Positions 1 to 10,169 of a stretch of 64,000 nucleotides of DNA are shown one piece after another. The stretch is from contig NW_017189517.1 in the NCBI RefSeq assembly GCF_001704415.2, positions 8,691,167-8,755,166 on the forward strand, given 5' to 3'. Both the position numbers and the translations under genes were made by a program. The stretch's first letter is position 1. Every line of letters starts with the position of its first letter. The notes beneath the pieces are model-generated. The model saw only the letters and a list, made by a program, of their open reading frames with translations. It was not told the origin of the DNA and did not search any database. Source of the stretch: Capra hircus (taxonomy: Eukaryota > Chordata > Mammalia > Artiodactyla > Bovidae).

Positions 1-345
1 TCAATAGATGTAGAAAAAACTTTTGATAAAATTAATTTATGATAAAAACTCTCCAGAAATTGGGCATAGAGGAACATAACTCAAAATAATAAAGTCCATA
101 TATGACAACCCTACAGCTAACATCATGCTCAACTTAGTGAAAAGTTGAAAGCATTTCCTCTAAGATGAGGAACAGGACAAGGATACTCACTCTCACCACT
201 TTTATTCAACATAGTTTTAGAAGTCCTAGCCACAGCAGTCAGAGAAGAAAAAGAAAAGGAATCCAAATTGGAAAGGAAGAAGTAAAACTGTCACTGTTTG
301 CAGATGACGTGGCCCTATACATGGAAAATCCTAAAGATAACACTT
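1..345 (+). mobile_element. L1 LINE fragment, ORF2 reverse-transcriptase part
   Basis: This is a piece of L1 ORF2 that runs in from outside the window. Conceptual translation shows the RT motif A region (SIDVEKTFDK) at its start and, near 280-320, the catalytic loop LSLFADDVALY. The same region is present in the complete L1 at about 21450-21780 and aligns by eye with scattered substitutions. The reading frame is broken several times. L1 similarity stops near 345, after which the sequence is unrelated, so this copy ends inside ORF2 and has no L1 3' UTR. It is an inactive remnant. Confidence 0.85.
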
Positions 346-836
346 TAAACTTGTATTATCTGAGTATTATTTCTTCCTGTTTTACAGATGAAGCACAAAA
401 ACAGAAAGGGATTTGTTGAAGGTCATATATGACAACTATGGGTTCTGATTCTGGGTCTTTCTGACACCAACACCTGTCTTTTAATCTACTGTAGTACATA
501 GCCTCCCAATTAAGTGAAGTTAATTTCATAATCAGAAAACTAACTACATATTTTTACTAATAAGTTGTAGATATCTCTATTTAATGGAAAGACTAAAACA
601 TTTATTTTGTCACTGGATTTGAAAGCATACTGAAAAAGGAAATCGTTTCCTAACTCTAGCAAGAATGGCATGAATTTAAGATAAAATCCAAATGTTATCA
701 CTATGGTAATCTTCAATGGCTCCGAGTTGGCTTACTTTTCTTACTATATAAACCAGAGTTCACTTACCCATATGATGTGTACATGTTGGAAGGTTGCTGA
801 TTATCTCTGCTTCTGTTTAAATGAGGGCTTTACTAT
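346..836. other. Unassigned AT-rich sequence
   Basis: No long frame, recognised repeat or RNA gene is visible here. Confidence 0.5.
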
Positions 837-1087
837 GCATGCCTGCATGCTAAGTCGTTTCAGTCGTGTCTGACTCTTTGTGACGCTGTGGACTGTAGCC
901 CGCCAGGCTTCTCTATCCATGGGATTTTTCCAGGCAAGAACACTGGAGTGGGTTGCCATGCCCTCCTCCAGGGGATCTTCCAGACTCAGGGACTGAACTC
1001 AGAAATCTTACGTCTCCTGAATTTGTCTCTTATGTTTTTTGCATTTGCAGGCAGGTTCTTTACCACTAGCATCACCTGGGAAGCCCA
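837..1087 (-). mobile_element. Bov-tA SINE
   Basis: A bovid tRNA-derived SINE in reverse orientation: the text runs from the 3' BovA part (GCTAAGTCGTTTCAGTCGTG) to the tRNA-like head (rev-comp of GGGCTTCCCAGG). The middle has a small extra segment near 1015-1045 compared with other copies, apparently a local duplication around CTCTTATG. A poor 9-bp direct repeat (CTTTACTAT at 828, CTTCACTAT at 1090) may be the target duplication. Confidence 0.9.
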
Positions 1088-1789
1088 GTCTTCACTATAG
1101 TCTTGTGCAATTAGGATTTACACTATCAGCTTATACTTGTCTTTTCTCCGTTCACTTGTTGTTTCTTTGACTATTGGTAAGTTATGAAATATTCATTTAT
1201 GTTTGTACTCTTTAAGAGAAATTGTTTCAACTAAAAAAAGTATTAGAATGTGCAAGGGCATAGAGTAGTATCAATATATGTATGAGTGTTTTAATAAAAT
1301 ATATGAGGATATATTAATAAAATCAATGATGATCAAATGAACATGCTTAACACTTCAGTGAAAGAAAAAGAATAAATTAAATGCCTTTAGTGAATATTTC
1401 TGTTATATCCAGTAGTCTTAAATCAACATAGTCTAAATCGTGGTATCCAGGAAGAGCATTTCCAGAAAATACTACCTATTGGAGACATTATTAAGTATCA
1501 ACAAGATGAAATAATTTCAAGAAGAAATGCCCAAAGATTAAGACCCAAACTATATGTCCTGATTTAACTCCAACTCTGTGTCAGAGAGCCATCTCTCTGC
1601 CCTCTGGTGGTCCTGTATTTCAATTCAAGCGCCTGCATTATATAGGAGCAGGGCGAGAATAACCTTTCCCTACAGGGGACTCTGTTGTTGATACACCAAT
1701 TGTGGTCAATGAGAATTCACTAAGAGCAGCCAATGTTCTCACTGATACAACCCAATTTATGTTTGATTTTATGCACTAGGAGGCTGGGG
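1088..1789. other. Unassigned sequence with one CTCF-type motif
   Basis: No gene or repeat was recognised apart from the motif listed separately at 1598-1610. Confidence 0.5.
1598..1610 (-). promoter_or_regulatory. Candidate CTCF binding motif
   Basis: On the minus strand the bases read CCACCAGAGGGCA, which fits the known CTCF core CCASYAGRKGGCR at every position. Such a site could act as an insulator or loop anchor. A single motif match occurs by chance now and then in 64 kb, so occupancy is unproven. Confidence 0.4.
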
Positions 1790-1920
1790 TTCATTCATTT
1801 ATTTAAAAATTTACTTATTGTGTTTATTCTGTGCTTGGCACATGTAAAAGCATTGGAGATGCAATCATAGATAATGCATAGTTTATACCATCATGGAGTT
1901 TCAATTTTGGTGAATAACGT
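1790..1920 (-). repeat. L2 LINE 3' end, old copy
   Basis: Reads as the reverse complement of the L2 3' tail: TTCATTCATTTATT, then TGTGCTTGGCACATG, then the segment around CATGGAGTTTCAATTTTGG. It is highly diverged and short. Confidence 0.6.
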
Positions 1921-1954
1921 AACTTCTCCTTATTTATGATCCATTTTTATGCCA

Positions 1955-2120
1955 AAATTTATCTTAGACACTTTACATACATAACTTCATTAAGTCTTTA
2001 CAACATTAAAGGGTAGATATTATTCCCTGCCCGCTAAAAAACAAGTAAACTTAGGCATGGAGAGATTAAATTAATAAATAGGAGAGAAGTGAGGTGAACC
2101 CTAATAGTTTGTCTTCACAT
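1955..2120 (-). repeat. MIR SINE, old copy
   Basis: Reverse-complement MIR pattern: ACACTTTACATACATAAC, TAAGTCTTTACAACATTAAA, then a purine-rich stretch like the MIR core (AAACTTAGGCATGGAGAG). Strongly diverged. Confidence 0.55.
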
Positions 2121-3699
2121 TTAAATTTTCACAGAATCTTATAAGACCATATAGAAATTTGTATCTAAAAAGTCTACTTTGACCTTGTGATTAAGCAGTC
2201 ACTCATGGTATGTCTAAAAATGTTTGTATATTTCTGTCCATGAACATATGTACTAGTCTTGTTGTTTGCATTGAAATTTAGTAATTAAAATAAAGACATT
2301 CATTTTCTTCTTTCTTCTCCTATCCCGTGCCATAAAAACCAGTAAGTGGTCAGTAATTTTTATTTTCTTTGATGCTGAATGTTTGCTACTGATCTAATGC
2401 AGCTTTTATGTTCAAAATATTAAGAACCTGGACACTCTAATATAAAACTTCAGGGAAATGAGAAACTAGTAGATTATCACTGAAAATATAGTCTTACCAT
2501 CTTCCTAAACATCTGGATATTTTGCATTCATTTCCTTTTCATTTTTGAAAACCAATGTTTTGCTCTTCTAAAACTTAAATTTCCTGTCTCCTCTAAAATG
2601 AAGTTTTTATGGATGAATCTCAGTTATACTAAATATAGCATTATGAAAGGGCCACCATTTGCACTTCATCAATGATCAGTTATTTTTAAGATTGGCTGCT
2701 TATTTGTTATTCAATATGCCTCACATTTTCCTTCACATTAATGAACTGAGATATTACTATGTAGGTTTTTCACTTATTGGTTGATTTTGAACAGTGTTCA
2801 GGGGAGAGGGGAAAAAAGAAAAGTCAAAGAAGGAGTTTTAACAAGCTCTTCTCTCTCTTCATAAACCTGATTAAACTGCTGATGTTGGAATAAAAGGACA
2901 GGAAAAGTCTCCAGGAAGCCCAGTTAGCAGTTAAGCAAGATCATTGCTTATTTTTCATAAGAATGTTCTGAGCTGTCCTATTCTAGCACATGAAAGAACC
3001 CCTTTGGCTTTCCTCTCTTTGATCAGGTCTAGGAGTTTTATAACTCTATAGCAACCACACTTCAACTTCTTTGCACCAGGCTTACCTCTTCTTCTCTGGC
3101 CTATTTTCTCCACTTTTGTAGGTCAGTACTTAACCCATCAAAAAGAACTATTCCCACCCTTTGCCTTTTAATAAAGAGGGGATAGGTATTTCATGTGCTT
3201 CCTCTCAATTCCTTCTGTGTCACCATACATTTGAAGAAGCCAAGTATAGTATCCTTGATTGTGGGTTAGTCATGAAATGTACAATATATTGATTTTGGTT
3301 TTATCAATTTTCCAACATAGAAAAAGGAGCAATAAAATTGTATTTCATTTTTCTTACTAATGTAATTTCATATTTATAAAGTTTGATCGAAACATCTATT
3401 TAAAACTCAATTTAAATTTGTCTCTAAAATAAGATATCTGAAAACATTTCTACCGTGTTACTCAATATAGTAAGAAGCAAGGGGGCTAATTTTGTAGATG
3501 CTAAATTAAAACCCAGGAATGGTTTCGAATGAGACACAAGTTTGTGCATGGGTTGATGAAAAAAAAAGAGGTCAAGGAATAATGAAATGAATGGATCATT
3601 TAAAGCAAAACAGTGAGAAAGATATCAACATTTCCCTATTTGTCATTTTCCAGATATTTCACTAAATATTGCAACAACTTAGGCACTATGTTAATAATC
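2121..3699. other. Unassigned AT-rich sequence
   Basis: About 1.6 kb with no frame over 60 codons and no repeat that I can name with confidence. Confidence 0.5.
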
Positions 3700-3838
3700 T
3701 GTTTACTTGTTTGTCTTCCTCACTAGACAGTAATTTTCTCTAAGGAGTGCATTTAAGCTCTGTATCTGCAGTACACAGTATAGTGTGTGTGTGTGTATCA
3801 CATAATAAAGGTTCAATAAATATTACTTGTATGAAAAA
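3700..3838 (+). repeat. L2 LINE 3' end
   Basis: Typical L2 tail order: CTAGACAGTAATTTTC, GCTCTGTATCTGCAGTACAC, then GGTTCAATAAATATTACTTG. A short TG run (3783-3797) sits where the family normally carries a GCCTGGCACATAGTAGG-like segment. Confidence 0.65.
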
Positions 3839-4119
3839 CTAGAAAGCTCATTAATGTGAAGGGAAATGGGAGGCATAATGAAAAACAAGTAACCAGTCTT
3901 GCAAATAACTGCTAGGTGATGAAGTATTAAACAGCAGCACAAATGATAGCCCTTTCATGATGCTGTATTTAGTATAACAACACTGATTCCTTACCATCAC
4001 TCCACTAATTCAGTCCTTGTAATTATATAAAGTGATAAGTATATTAGAAGCAGACCCAGAATTACACCCCATGTCTCTGCCCAAAGGCATGGTGATTGCA
4101 AGCAAACACTAGTTAGGAA
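3839..4119. other. Unassigned sequence
   Basis: No gene or repeat recognised. Confidence 0.4.
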
Positions 4120-4420
4120 GTCAGTTCAACATGGCTTCCAAACAGGAGGGAGTAACGGGTATCAGATAAGCCTCCCCACCATAAGCAACAATAAAACAGG
4201 ATAAAATACAAAAAGCAACAGTTTTCAGACTTTTGCAAAGAGAGAAGGCACCCAGGAGTTTAAGTCAAGAGTAGTCCATGAGTTCTAGACTGACCTGAGC
4301 AAGTACTGGTTGAGTGTACAGAATGCTTACTAGAGAGCAGCTGCTATGAAGTTGAGAAGAGAACAGAGATATTAGAGGCTGGTTGGCACTGGGGAACACT
4401 GGAAGTCTGATCTAGCCAGA
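4120..4420 (+). repeat. Possible old L1 5' UTR fragment
   Basis: The wording AACATGGCTTCCAAACAGGA, followed by AGATAAGCCTCC and AAACAGGATAAAATACA, resembles the 5' ends of ancient mammalian L1s. No ORF1 follows. This is recognition by eye only. Confidence 0.35.
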
Positions 4421-4423
4421 GTA

Positions 4424-4725
4424 GAGGCAGACCTTGGAGACACTACATATTCAGTTCCAGACCACCATGATAAAATGGATATCACAGTAAAGCAAGTTAG
4501 ATGAATATTTGGGTTTCACAGTTCACATAAAAGTTATGCTTATATTACAGTCTATTAAGTGTGCAATAGTATTACATCTATCAGATAATGTACACACCTA
4601 AAAGATACTTTATTGGTAAAAATGCTAACCATCATTTGACAATGCAGTTACCACAAATCTGCAATTTGTTGAAAAACAAACAAACAAACTGTATTTGTGA
4701 AGTGCAACAAAATGAGGCATGCTTG
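4424..4725. mobile_element. Tigger-type (Tc1/mariner) DNA transposon remnant
   Basis: The two ends are imperfect inverted repeats: AGACCTTGGAGACAC with CAGTTCCAGACCACCATGAT on the left, and AAGTGCAACAAAATGAGGCATGC on the right. Both match the terminal regions of Tigger1-like elements. TA dinucleotides flank it at 4422-4423 and 4726-4727, the target site used by this superfamily. Only about 300 bp remain, so the transposase gene is missing and this is an internally deleted non-autonomous copy. Confidence 0.75.
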
Positions 4726-4773
4726 TATAAAGCCCTCATTAAAAATTCATAATGTCCTTTTAAAAAAAAGAAA

Positions 4774-4888
4774 TTACCTGGGCATCCAGTGGTTAAGACT
4801 TGGTGCTTTCACTGTCAAGGGCCTGGGTTTGATCCCTGGTTGAGGAACTAAGATCCCACAAACCACACAGCATGGTTTAAAAAAAAAA
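4774..4888 (+). mobile_element. CHR-type tRNA-derived SINE
   Basis: A cetartiodactyl tRNA-derived SINE: head CCTGGGCATCCAGTGGTTAA, a B-box-like GGTTTGATCCCTGG, then GAACTAAGATCCCACAAACC and a poly-A tail from about 4879. It lacks the BovA extension found in Bov-tA. Confidence 0.85.
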
Positions 4889-4971
4889 TTCAATGACATG
4901 TTGAGGGGAGACACCAGAAAGTCTGTGCCTTAAGACTAAGAACTATGCTATGGCTGACTCTAGATCTATCT

Positions 4972-5233
4972 TTGTTGTTGTTGTTCAGTTGCTCAGTCAT
5001 GTCCAGCTCTTTGCGACCCCATGGACAGCAGTACACCAGGCTTCCCTGTCCTTCACTATCTCCTGGAGCGTGTTTAAACTCATGTCCATCGAGTCGGTGA
5101 TGCCATCCAACCATCTCATCCTCTGTTGTCCCCTTCTCCTCCCACCTTCAATTTTTCCCAGCATCAGGGTTTTTTCCAATGAGTCAGTTCTTTGCATCAG
5201 GTGGCTAAAATATTGGAGCTTCAGCTTCAGCAC
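4972..5233 (-). mobile_element. BovB (RTE) LINE 3' end
   Basis: Reverse-strand translation gives the C-terminal BovB signature, including MLKLKLQYFSHLMQRTDSLE, then MRWLDGITDSMDMSLN and DREAWCTAVHGVAKSW. The element is cut 5' of this point, leaving about 260 bp. The 3' end abuts a short (GTT)n run. BovB is the RTE-clade LINE of ruminants and squamates; this copy has no catalytic domain. Confidence 0.9.
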
Positions 5234-6194
5234 TGGACATCAGGGAAGTCCCCAACTGTACCCATTTTTAAGATCCACCCATCCTTTGCATCAACCTTTT
5301 ATATTCCTGACACAAGGACCAGCTTCAGAACCATGTGATCAGTGCAGTGGCAGAGGGGCTCCATGTTCAGAAGTGCTCTGCAGTTGCTGTCTTAAATTTT
5401 AAAAGTAATTTTGTCTTTAAAAACGCATTTTGCAAGTCAGTTTGGACATTGGAACCTGCACCCAAGGCTTGGAGTCTTGACTTGCATGACATCTCACATC
5501 CTGCCATGTCCCTAGGACTGGTTCTTGGCAACCTGCTCTCCCACCTTCTGGCACCCTAGGCCCTGCTAGGTATGTCTTCTCTGCTTGGGCCCTGCTTCCC
5601 TCTTCTCTGAACAGGAACCTGGGTGCAGGTGCGGGGAGAGCGGGAGTTGGCTGTGCACGCCTCAAGACATCTCGGGACGGGGCCATCTCACCCCAGGCTG
5701 CCAGCACAAGGGCCTGTCTAGTGGGTGGCCAGCCTGGGCCTGCATCTTGGGTGGGGGAAGCCACTAACCTACTCACCTCCAACCCAAGTACCACATACAG
5801 CCCAATGTAGAGGTTTAAAGATCTTTGAAAGTCACTTGTCTGCCATGGATTGGTAAGACGCCTAAGTGGACTTCTCCAGAACGCTCCCCCCTCCAGGGTG
5901 TAGTACCTAGGTCCAGTGGCTGGTGGGAGGGACCATCTGGCTGCAGTCAGGTCTGAGTCAGTGTGTGAGCAATACCATGTTACCCCATGCCCTGGAGCAA
6001 GGCCTCTGGGCACCTGTAAGGGTACACACTCCCCTTGCTGGTATCCCAGGGCCCAGGAGTACTACTTCAGCTCGCTCCAGGCCTAGGAGTATTCTCTCTT
6101 TCTCCTTCCATACTTCCTGAAGCTGGCTTGTGTTTTTCTCTTCTGGCCAGCTCTCAGAATCCTCCAGAGATGAGCCCTGAACTCCTAAATATGT
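5234..6194. other. GC-rich unclassified segment
   Basis: From about 5450 to 6130 the sequence is clearly richer in G+C than its neighbours and contains several CpG. A 198-codon frame is open on the minus strand (5417-6013), and shorter frames overlap it on both strands. I recognise no domain; the frame is rich in Pro, Arg and Ala, as expected when GC-rich DNA happens to lack stops. It could be an unrecognised LTR or a decayed GC-rich repeat. Confidence 0.35.
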
Positions 6195-6371
6195 AATGTG
6201 GCTCAGAAGGTAAAGAATCTGCCTGCAGTGTGGGAGACCCCGGTTCCATCTCTGGGTTGGGAAGATCTCCTGGAGTAGGATATTCAACCCACTTCAGTAT
6301 TCTTGTCTGGAGAATTCCATGCACAGAGAGAGCCTGGCAGGGTACAGTCCATGGGGGATATGACTGATCAT
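6195..6371 (+). mobile_element. Bov-tA SINE
   Basis: Head GGCTCAGAAGGTAAAGAATC, then CTGGAGTAGGATATTCAACC and TACAGTCCATGGGG. The first bases of the tRNA-like head are lost and the 3' end is cut short. Confidence 0.88.
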
Positions 6372-6650
6372 GCGTGCTCTGAATTCTCGGATACCTGCCT
6401 TTAAAATTTAGCATCAACAACTCAACCACAAGGTTGAAGATGAGAGGAAATTCATCAACAAATGGTTACCCCATCACCTATATCAGAAAGAACCTGTATT
6501 TGGTGCAAAAAATAAGAAATGACAGAATTAGTTATCCTGGGATCAATTATCTAAATACTAATTCCCATACTACTGAAACACCTAATCATCTTGGTTATCC
6601 ATGTGTACTTTTATTCTGGTAAAATTTTCACTATGTTTCGCTTTGTCAAA
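6372..6650. other. Unassigned spacer between two SINEs
   Basis: AT-rich, no recognisable element. Confidence 0.4.
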
Positions 6651-6864
6651 CCACCCCCTGGTAGCTCAGCAGGCAATGAATCTGCCTGCAGTGCAGGAGA
6701 CACAGGAGATATGGCTTCGATCCCTGGGTTCAGATCACCTGGAGAAGGAAATGGCAACTCACTGCAGTACTCTTGTCTGGAGAATTCCATGGACAGAGGA
6801 AACTGTGGGCTACAGTCCATGGGATCGCAAAGAGTAGGGCACGACTGAGTGACTTTCGCTTCAA
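6651..6864 (+). mobile_element. Bov-tA SINE
   Basis: Near complete: CTGGTAGCTCAGCAGGCAAT, B-box-like GCTTCGATCCCTGG, CTGGAGAATTCCATGGACAG and CGCAAAGAGTAGGGCACGAC. It carries a small insertion (CAGGAGATATG) next to the B box. Confidence 0.92.
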
Positions 6865-7269
6865 CCACCTTTGGTATGTATTATATTCTCTCATTCCTGA
6901 CTCTCATAACCAGAGCAAAATAGAACGATGGAGATACAGTGGATATGCAAAACGTGATAAAATGTGTCCATGATTCGAGAAATGACACTTCGTCTATCAC
7001 CTCATTCAGGAACCTCCCCGAGCTCCCCAGTCAGAAAACTCTCCCTCAGTACTTCTATTACATGTACTCTGTCTGTACTTCTGCTATGGTGTTTCACAGG
7101 AAGTCCAGCTGTTGGACTTCTATGCATGACTTACCTCAACAACTAAACTACCAGCAAGCACGGTGTGTAAATCACCTGAGCATTCCTCCTTCCTTGTCCT
7201 CAGTCACCTTAACATATCACCTTTCAGCAGATATAACTGTGCTCTGAAGGTTACTACACATTAGCAGTC
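6865..7269. other. Unassigned sequence
   Basis: Two overlapping open frames of 102 and 60 codons (6939-7247, 6964-7146) have no recognisable domain and are probably chance. Confidence 0.4.
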
Positions 7270-7557
7270 AAGATAACACAAATTAAGCAACAGGGAGATA
7301 CTGTTTTTCACTCATTCAATTGTCAAAAAATATAGTGAAAGCATCTTTTCCTGGTGAGGAGGCAGGATAAAGAACACTGATTGCTGTTCAACTAGAAATT
7401 ACTAGTCTTCTTAGAAACAATTTTGTAATAGCTATTAAAGTTAAAAATTCACATACCCATTGGCTGGATGATTCCACTTCAGGAACTCTATTGCATAAAG
7501 CCACAATAATTATATAGATATATTTATAGTAGCATATTATTTAGGGGCAAAAAGCTG
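7270..7557 (+). repeat. Old L1M, left part
   Basis: Carries ancient L1 ORF2/3' wording (GAGATACTGTTTTTCACTCA, then TATTTATAGTAGCATATTAT and GGGGCAAAAAGCT). The match resumes after an inserted element at about 8068. Confidence 0.6.
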
Positions 7558-8060
7558 ATGTGATTTATTGTAAAAGTGATCAAATCCTTCCATTAAGAGG
7601 TAGATTCTACTTCTGTATTCCTTTAATTTGGATTGACCATATAACTTGTTTGACCAATAAGACATTAGCCAGTGTGATAAAATAAGCTTCAAAAGTGCCT
7701 GTGCATTGAAACTTAATTGCTTTCTTGGAAGCTTAAGATTGCCATGTGAATTAACCTAGCCAGAATGCTGGTGACAAAAGACATGTGCGCTTGTCAGTCC
7801 TATCACTGTGGCCAACGACTTGCCAATTGTCAGTGATAAGACTGAGGCCAGCCTGAACATCCAACCTTCTGTAACATGCCAGTGCTCCATACAAATGAGG
7901 GTGAGTCCGGCAGAGATGAGCTGAGCTGGACTCAGATGAGAAAAGCTTCCCAGTCAATCCATGGAACCTTAGAAATTAGTAAATGATTGCTCTTTAAGCC
8001 ACTAAACTTGAGAGAGTAGTCAGTAACACAGCAAGAGCTAATGGATGCTTTTTTTTTTTT
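7558..8060 (+). repeat. Ancient fossil element inserted into an L1M
   Basis: About 500 bp interrupt the old L1. The 3' part (TTTAAGCCACTAAACTTGAG, then CACAGCAAGAGCTAATGGA) and the wording TTGACCAATAAGACATTAGC resemble old mammalian LTR-like repeats, but I cannot name the family. A run of T (8049-8062) follows. The host L1 is continuous across the gap, with AAAGCT repeated at both junctions. Confidence 0.5.
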
Positions 8061-8067
8061 TTAAAGC

Positions 8068-8165
8068 TAACATGTAACTGGCAACATTATGGGCCAATCA
8101 GTAGGGGAACACTTGAATAAGTTGTGGCATATTATGAGAAATTATGTAGCTATTAAAAAAAATAA
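8068..8165 (+). repeat. Old L1M, right part
   Basis: Resumes the interrupted L1: ACTGGCAACATTATGG, CAATCAGTAGGGGAACACTT, ATTATGTAGCTATTAAAAA. This is the conserved region near the end of ORF2. Confidence 0.6.
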
Positions 8166-8595
8166 GTTAGAGATGCATCTGTTAGTCATCTTTTGTTTCT
8201 GCCTCTCCAATTAGATAGTGAGCTCTTGGAAGACAGGAAACTTGTCTCTACCTTCACTGATTTCCTCCACAGCACAGTGGGAGCTCAAGTATTTGGTGAT
8301 TGATTTGATTGCTCAATGGCTCCATTAAAAAAAAAAATGAAGTAAGTAGCCTTTAGTTGAAAAAGTTATTCTACTGGTACAGTCTTGAGAATGTACCATC
8401 TGGTGGAACTAGCTCTGTCTGTCTGCTTATTAAAGCTACAAGAGCTTAATTTCAAAAGTCTCAATGTAATGAACAATCATGTGATCCACCAGAGCTGGCT
8501 TCATGAGCATGTTATCAGCCTGTCATAAATGGCCCTGTGCTCAAAGGGACCTTGCACTTGGGGATTGAAGTTCTTTGGTTGCAGTCTAGAAATTA
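8166..8595. other. Unassigned sequence
   Basis: No gene seen. The segment 8205-8310 (GAGCTCTTGGAAGACAGGAA, then TTCCTCCACAGCACAG) could be an L2 tail. Confidence 0.4.
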
Positions 8596-8680
8596 TTTTT
8601 TTAATTAGCATTTATTGGCATATAATTGATTTACAATATTGTCTTAGTTTCTGCTGCACAGCAAAGTGAATCAGCCATAC
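8596..8680 (-). repeat. L1 3' UTR, left piece
   Basis: Reverse-complement ruminant L1 3' UTR: AGCATTTATTGGCATATAAT, ATTTACAATATTGTCTTAG, GCAAAGTGAATCAGCCATAC. It is split by the BovA2 that follows, and a short right piece continues at 8941-8973. Confidence 0.75.
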
Positions 8681-8940
8681 TGGTAAGTCGCTTCAGTCGT
8701 GTCCAACTCTGTGCGACCCCATAGACGGCAGCCCACCAGGCTCCCCCGTCCCTGGGATTCTCCAGGCAAGAACACTGGAGTGGGTTGCCATTTCCTTCTC
8801 CAATGTATGAAAGTGAAAAGTGAAAGGGAAGTCATTTAGTCATGTCCGACTCCTAGAGACCCCATGGACTGCAGCCTACCAGGCTCCTTTGTCCATGGGA
8901 TTTTCCAGGCAAGAATACTGGGGTGGGATGCCATTGCCTT
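8681..8940 (-). mobile_element. BovA2 SINE
   Basis: Two diverged BovA monomers in tandem, reversed: AAGTCGCTTCAGTCGTGTCC with CATAGACGGCAGCCCACCAG, then GAAAAGTGAAAGGGAAGTCA and a second ACCCCATGGACTGCAGCC. It is full length apart from a lost (CTG)n tail. It sits inside an L1 3' UTR. Confidence 0.93.
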
Positions 8941-8973
8941 ACATACACATATATCCACTCTTTTTGAAATTCT
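8941..8973 (-). repeat. L1 3' UTR, right piece
   Basis: ACATACACATATATCCACTC continues the L1 text that stopped at 8680. After 8973 the match is lost. Confidence 0.6.
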
Positions 8974-9344
8974 TAATAATTTTGCCTTTGACATTGTGTC
9001 TTGTAAGTGAATTCAGATGGCACAGTGGAGTCTAAGCTCATATGTGGTCCCACCATTTCATCTGGCCAAGATGGGTTCTCAGCCACAGGCTTGGGGTCCA
9101 AAGAAATGATGTAACCAGTGTTATATACCTTGTGTTAGGAAATTGCAGAGGAAAGAAAACATATATTGTTTTAATACAGAAAAGCCATGGCATTGTATGA
9201 AATAACAGTGCAGCTACCTTTTGCTTGTGGTAAGAAAAATAAAATTAGTCCAAGATGGTACACTTGACAATGAAGAATATAGAGAAAAGTTTCCTGGGCC
9301 TGGTACTGGCTCTTGCTACCTGTTTGTCTATTTTCCTCCCCTCC
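8974..9344. other. Unassigned sequence
   Basis: The wording AATAATTTTGCCTTTGAC, then TCTTGTAAGTGAATTCAG, resembles 5390-5450 in this window, so both may hold scraps of the same unnamed old repeat. Confidence 0.35.
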
Positions 9345-9455
9345 AAAGAATCAGCTTTTGCTTTTGTTAATATTCTCTATGATTTTGGTGTTAGTTTATG
9401 CATTTTTGCTCTGGTCCTTCTATTAATTTTTTCTTTGCTATTCGATTTTCCTCAG
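9345..9455 (-). repeat. Old L1 ORF2 fragment
   Basis: In reverse complement it reads like the L1 ORF2 segment before the RT domain (TTAACAAAAGCAAAAGCTGA, equivalent to INKAKSWF in the complete L1 near 20860). The 76-codon hydrophobic frame on the plus strand (9255-9485) is an antisense by-product of this. Confidence 0.5.
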
Positions 9456-9542
9456 ATGTTCTTACTATTTGGATCAAATGCTTGATTGGTATACAGCTAG
9501 GTGCCTTATTAACAAGAACAGTTCTATAAGTTGCCTGCATCC

Positions 9543-9779
9543 ATGCATGCTAAGTCATTTCAGTTGTGTCTGACTCTGTGTGACCCTGTGGACTGTAGCC
9601 CACCAGGCTCCTCTGTCCATGGGATTCTCCAGCCAAGAATACTGGAGTGGGTTTCCATTTCCTTAGTTGCCATTTCCTTCTCCAGGGGATCTTCCCAACC
9701 CAGGGATTGAGCCCACGTCTCTTATGTCTCTTGCATTGGCAGGCAGGTTCTTTACCACTAGCACCACCTGGGAAGCCCC
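9543..9779 (-). mobile_element. Bov-tA SINE
   Basis: Reversed copy from GCATGCTAAGTCATTTCAG to CACCACCTGGGAAGCCCC. The segment TTCCATTTCCTTA/TGCCATTTCCTTC (9653-9680) is a short internal duplication not seen in the other copies. Confidence 0.92.
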
Positions 9780-10169
9780 TAGCTTGACACTATTTTTAAC
9801 CAACTCTCTGGAAAAGGTGGAGAGAGTTTCACAGCTCTACAGCTTTGAAAACAGATTTATGTAGAAAAAAAAAAACAGTTTAACCTCAAATATAGAGTGA
9901 CTCTCTCACAGCAATCAAATGCTATTACAGAGCATCCTACTGCAAATCCTTGAGCAATTTTATGGTTAGGTCTGCTGTTTCTTTGTTACTTGGGAGCACA
10001 CGATGTAACTTGGTGAGCCCTGCTCAACATCCAAAGGGAAAGCGGTGCTGGTGGTTAAGTAGGCGGCAAGGACAGGACTGTTGCTGACAACACATGCGAA
10101 CCTGAACAAGCAGCTCAGAGAAACTCAGAGATGCCGGCTTCTCAACCTGGCGCTCAGTCTAGGCTAGGA
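9780..10169. other. Unassigned sequence
   Basis: No gene or repeat recognised. Confidence 0.4.

Noticed and set aside
8399..8412. CCATCTGGTGG, similar to a CTCF core
   Set aside because: One or more core positions differ (CCACCAGATGGTA on the minus strand), too weak to list.
9255..9485. 76-codon hydrophobic frame that looks like a small membrane protein
   Set aside because: The second half is antisense of an old L1 ORF2 segment (INKAKSWF region), so the hydrophobic run is a by-product.
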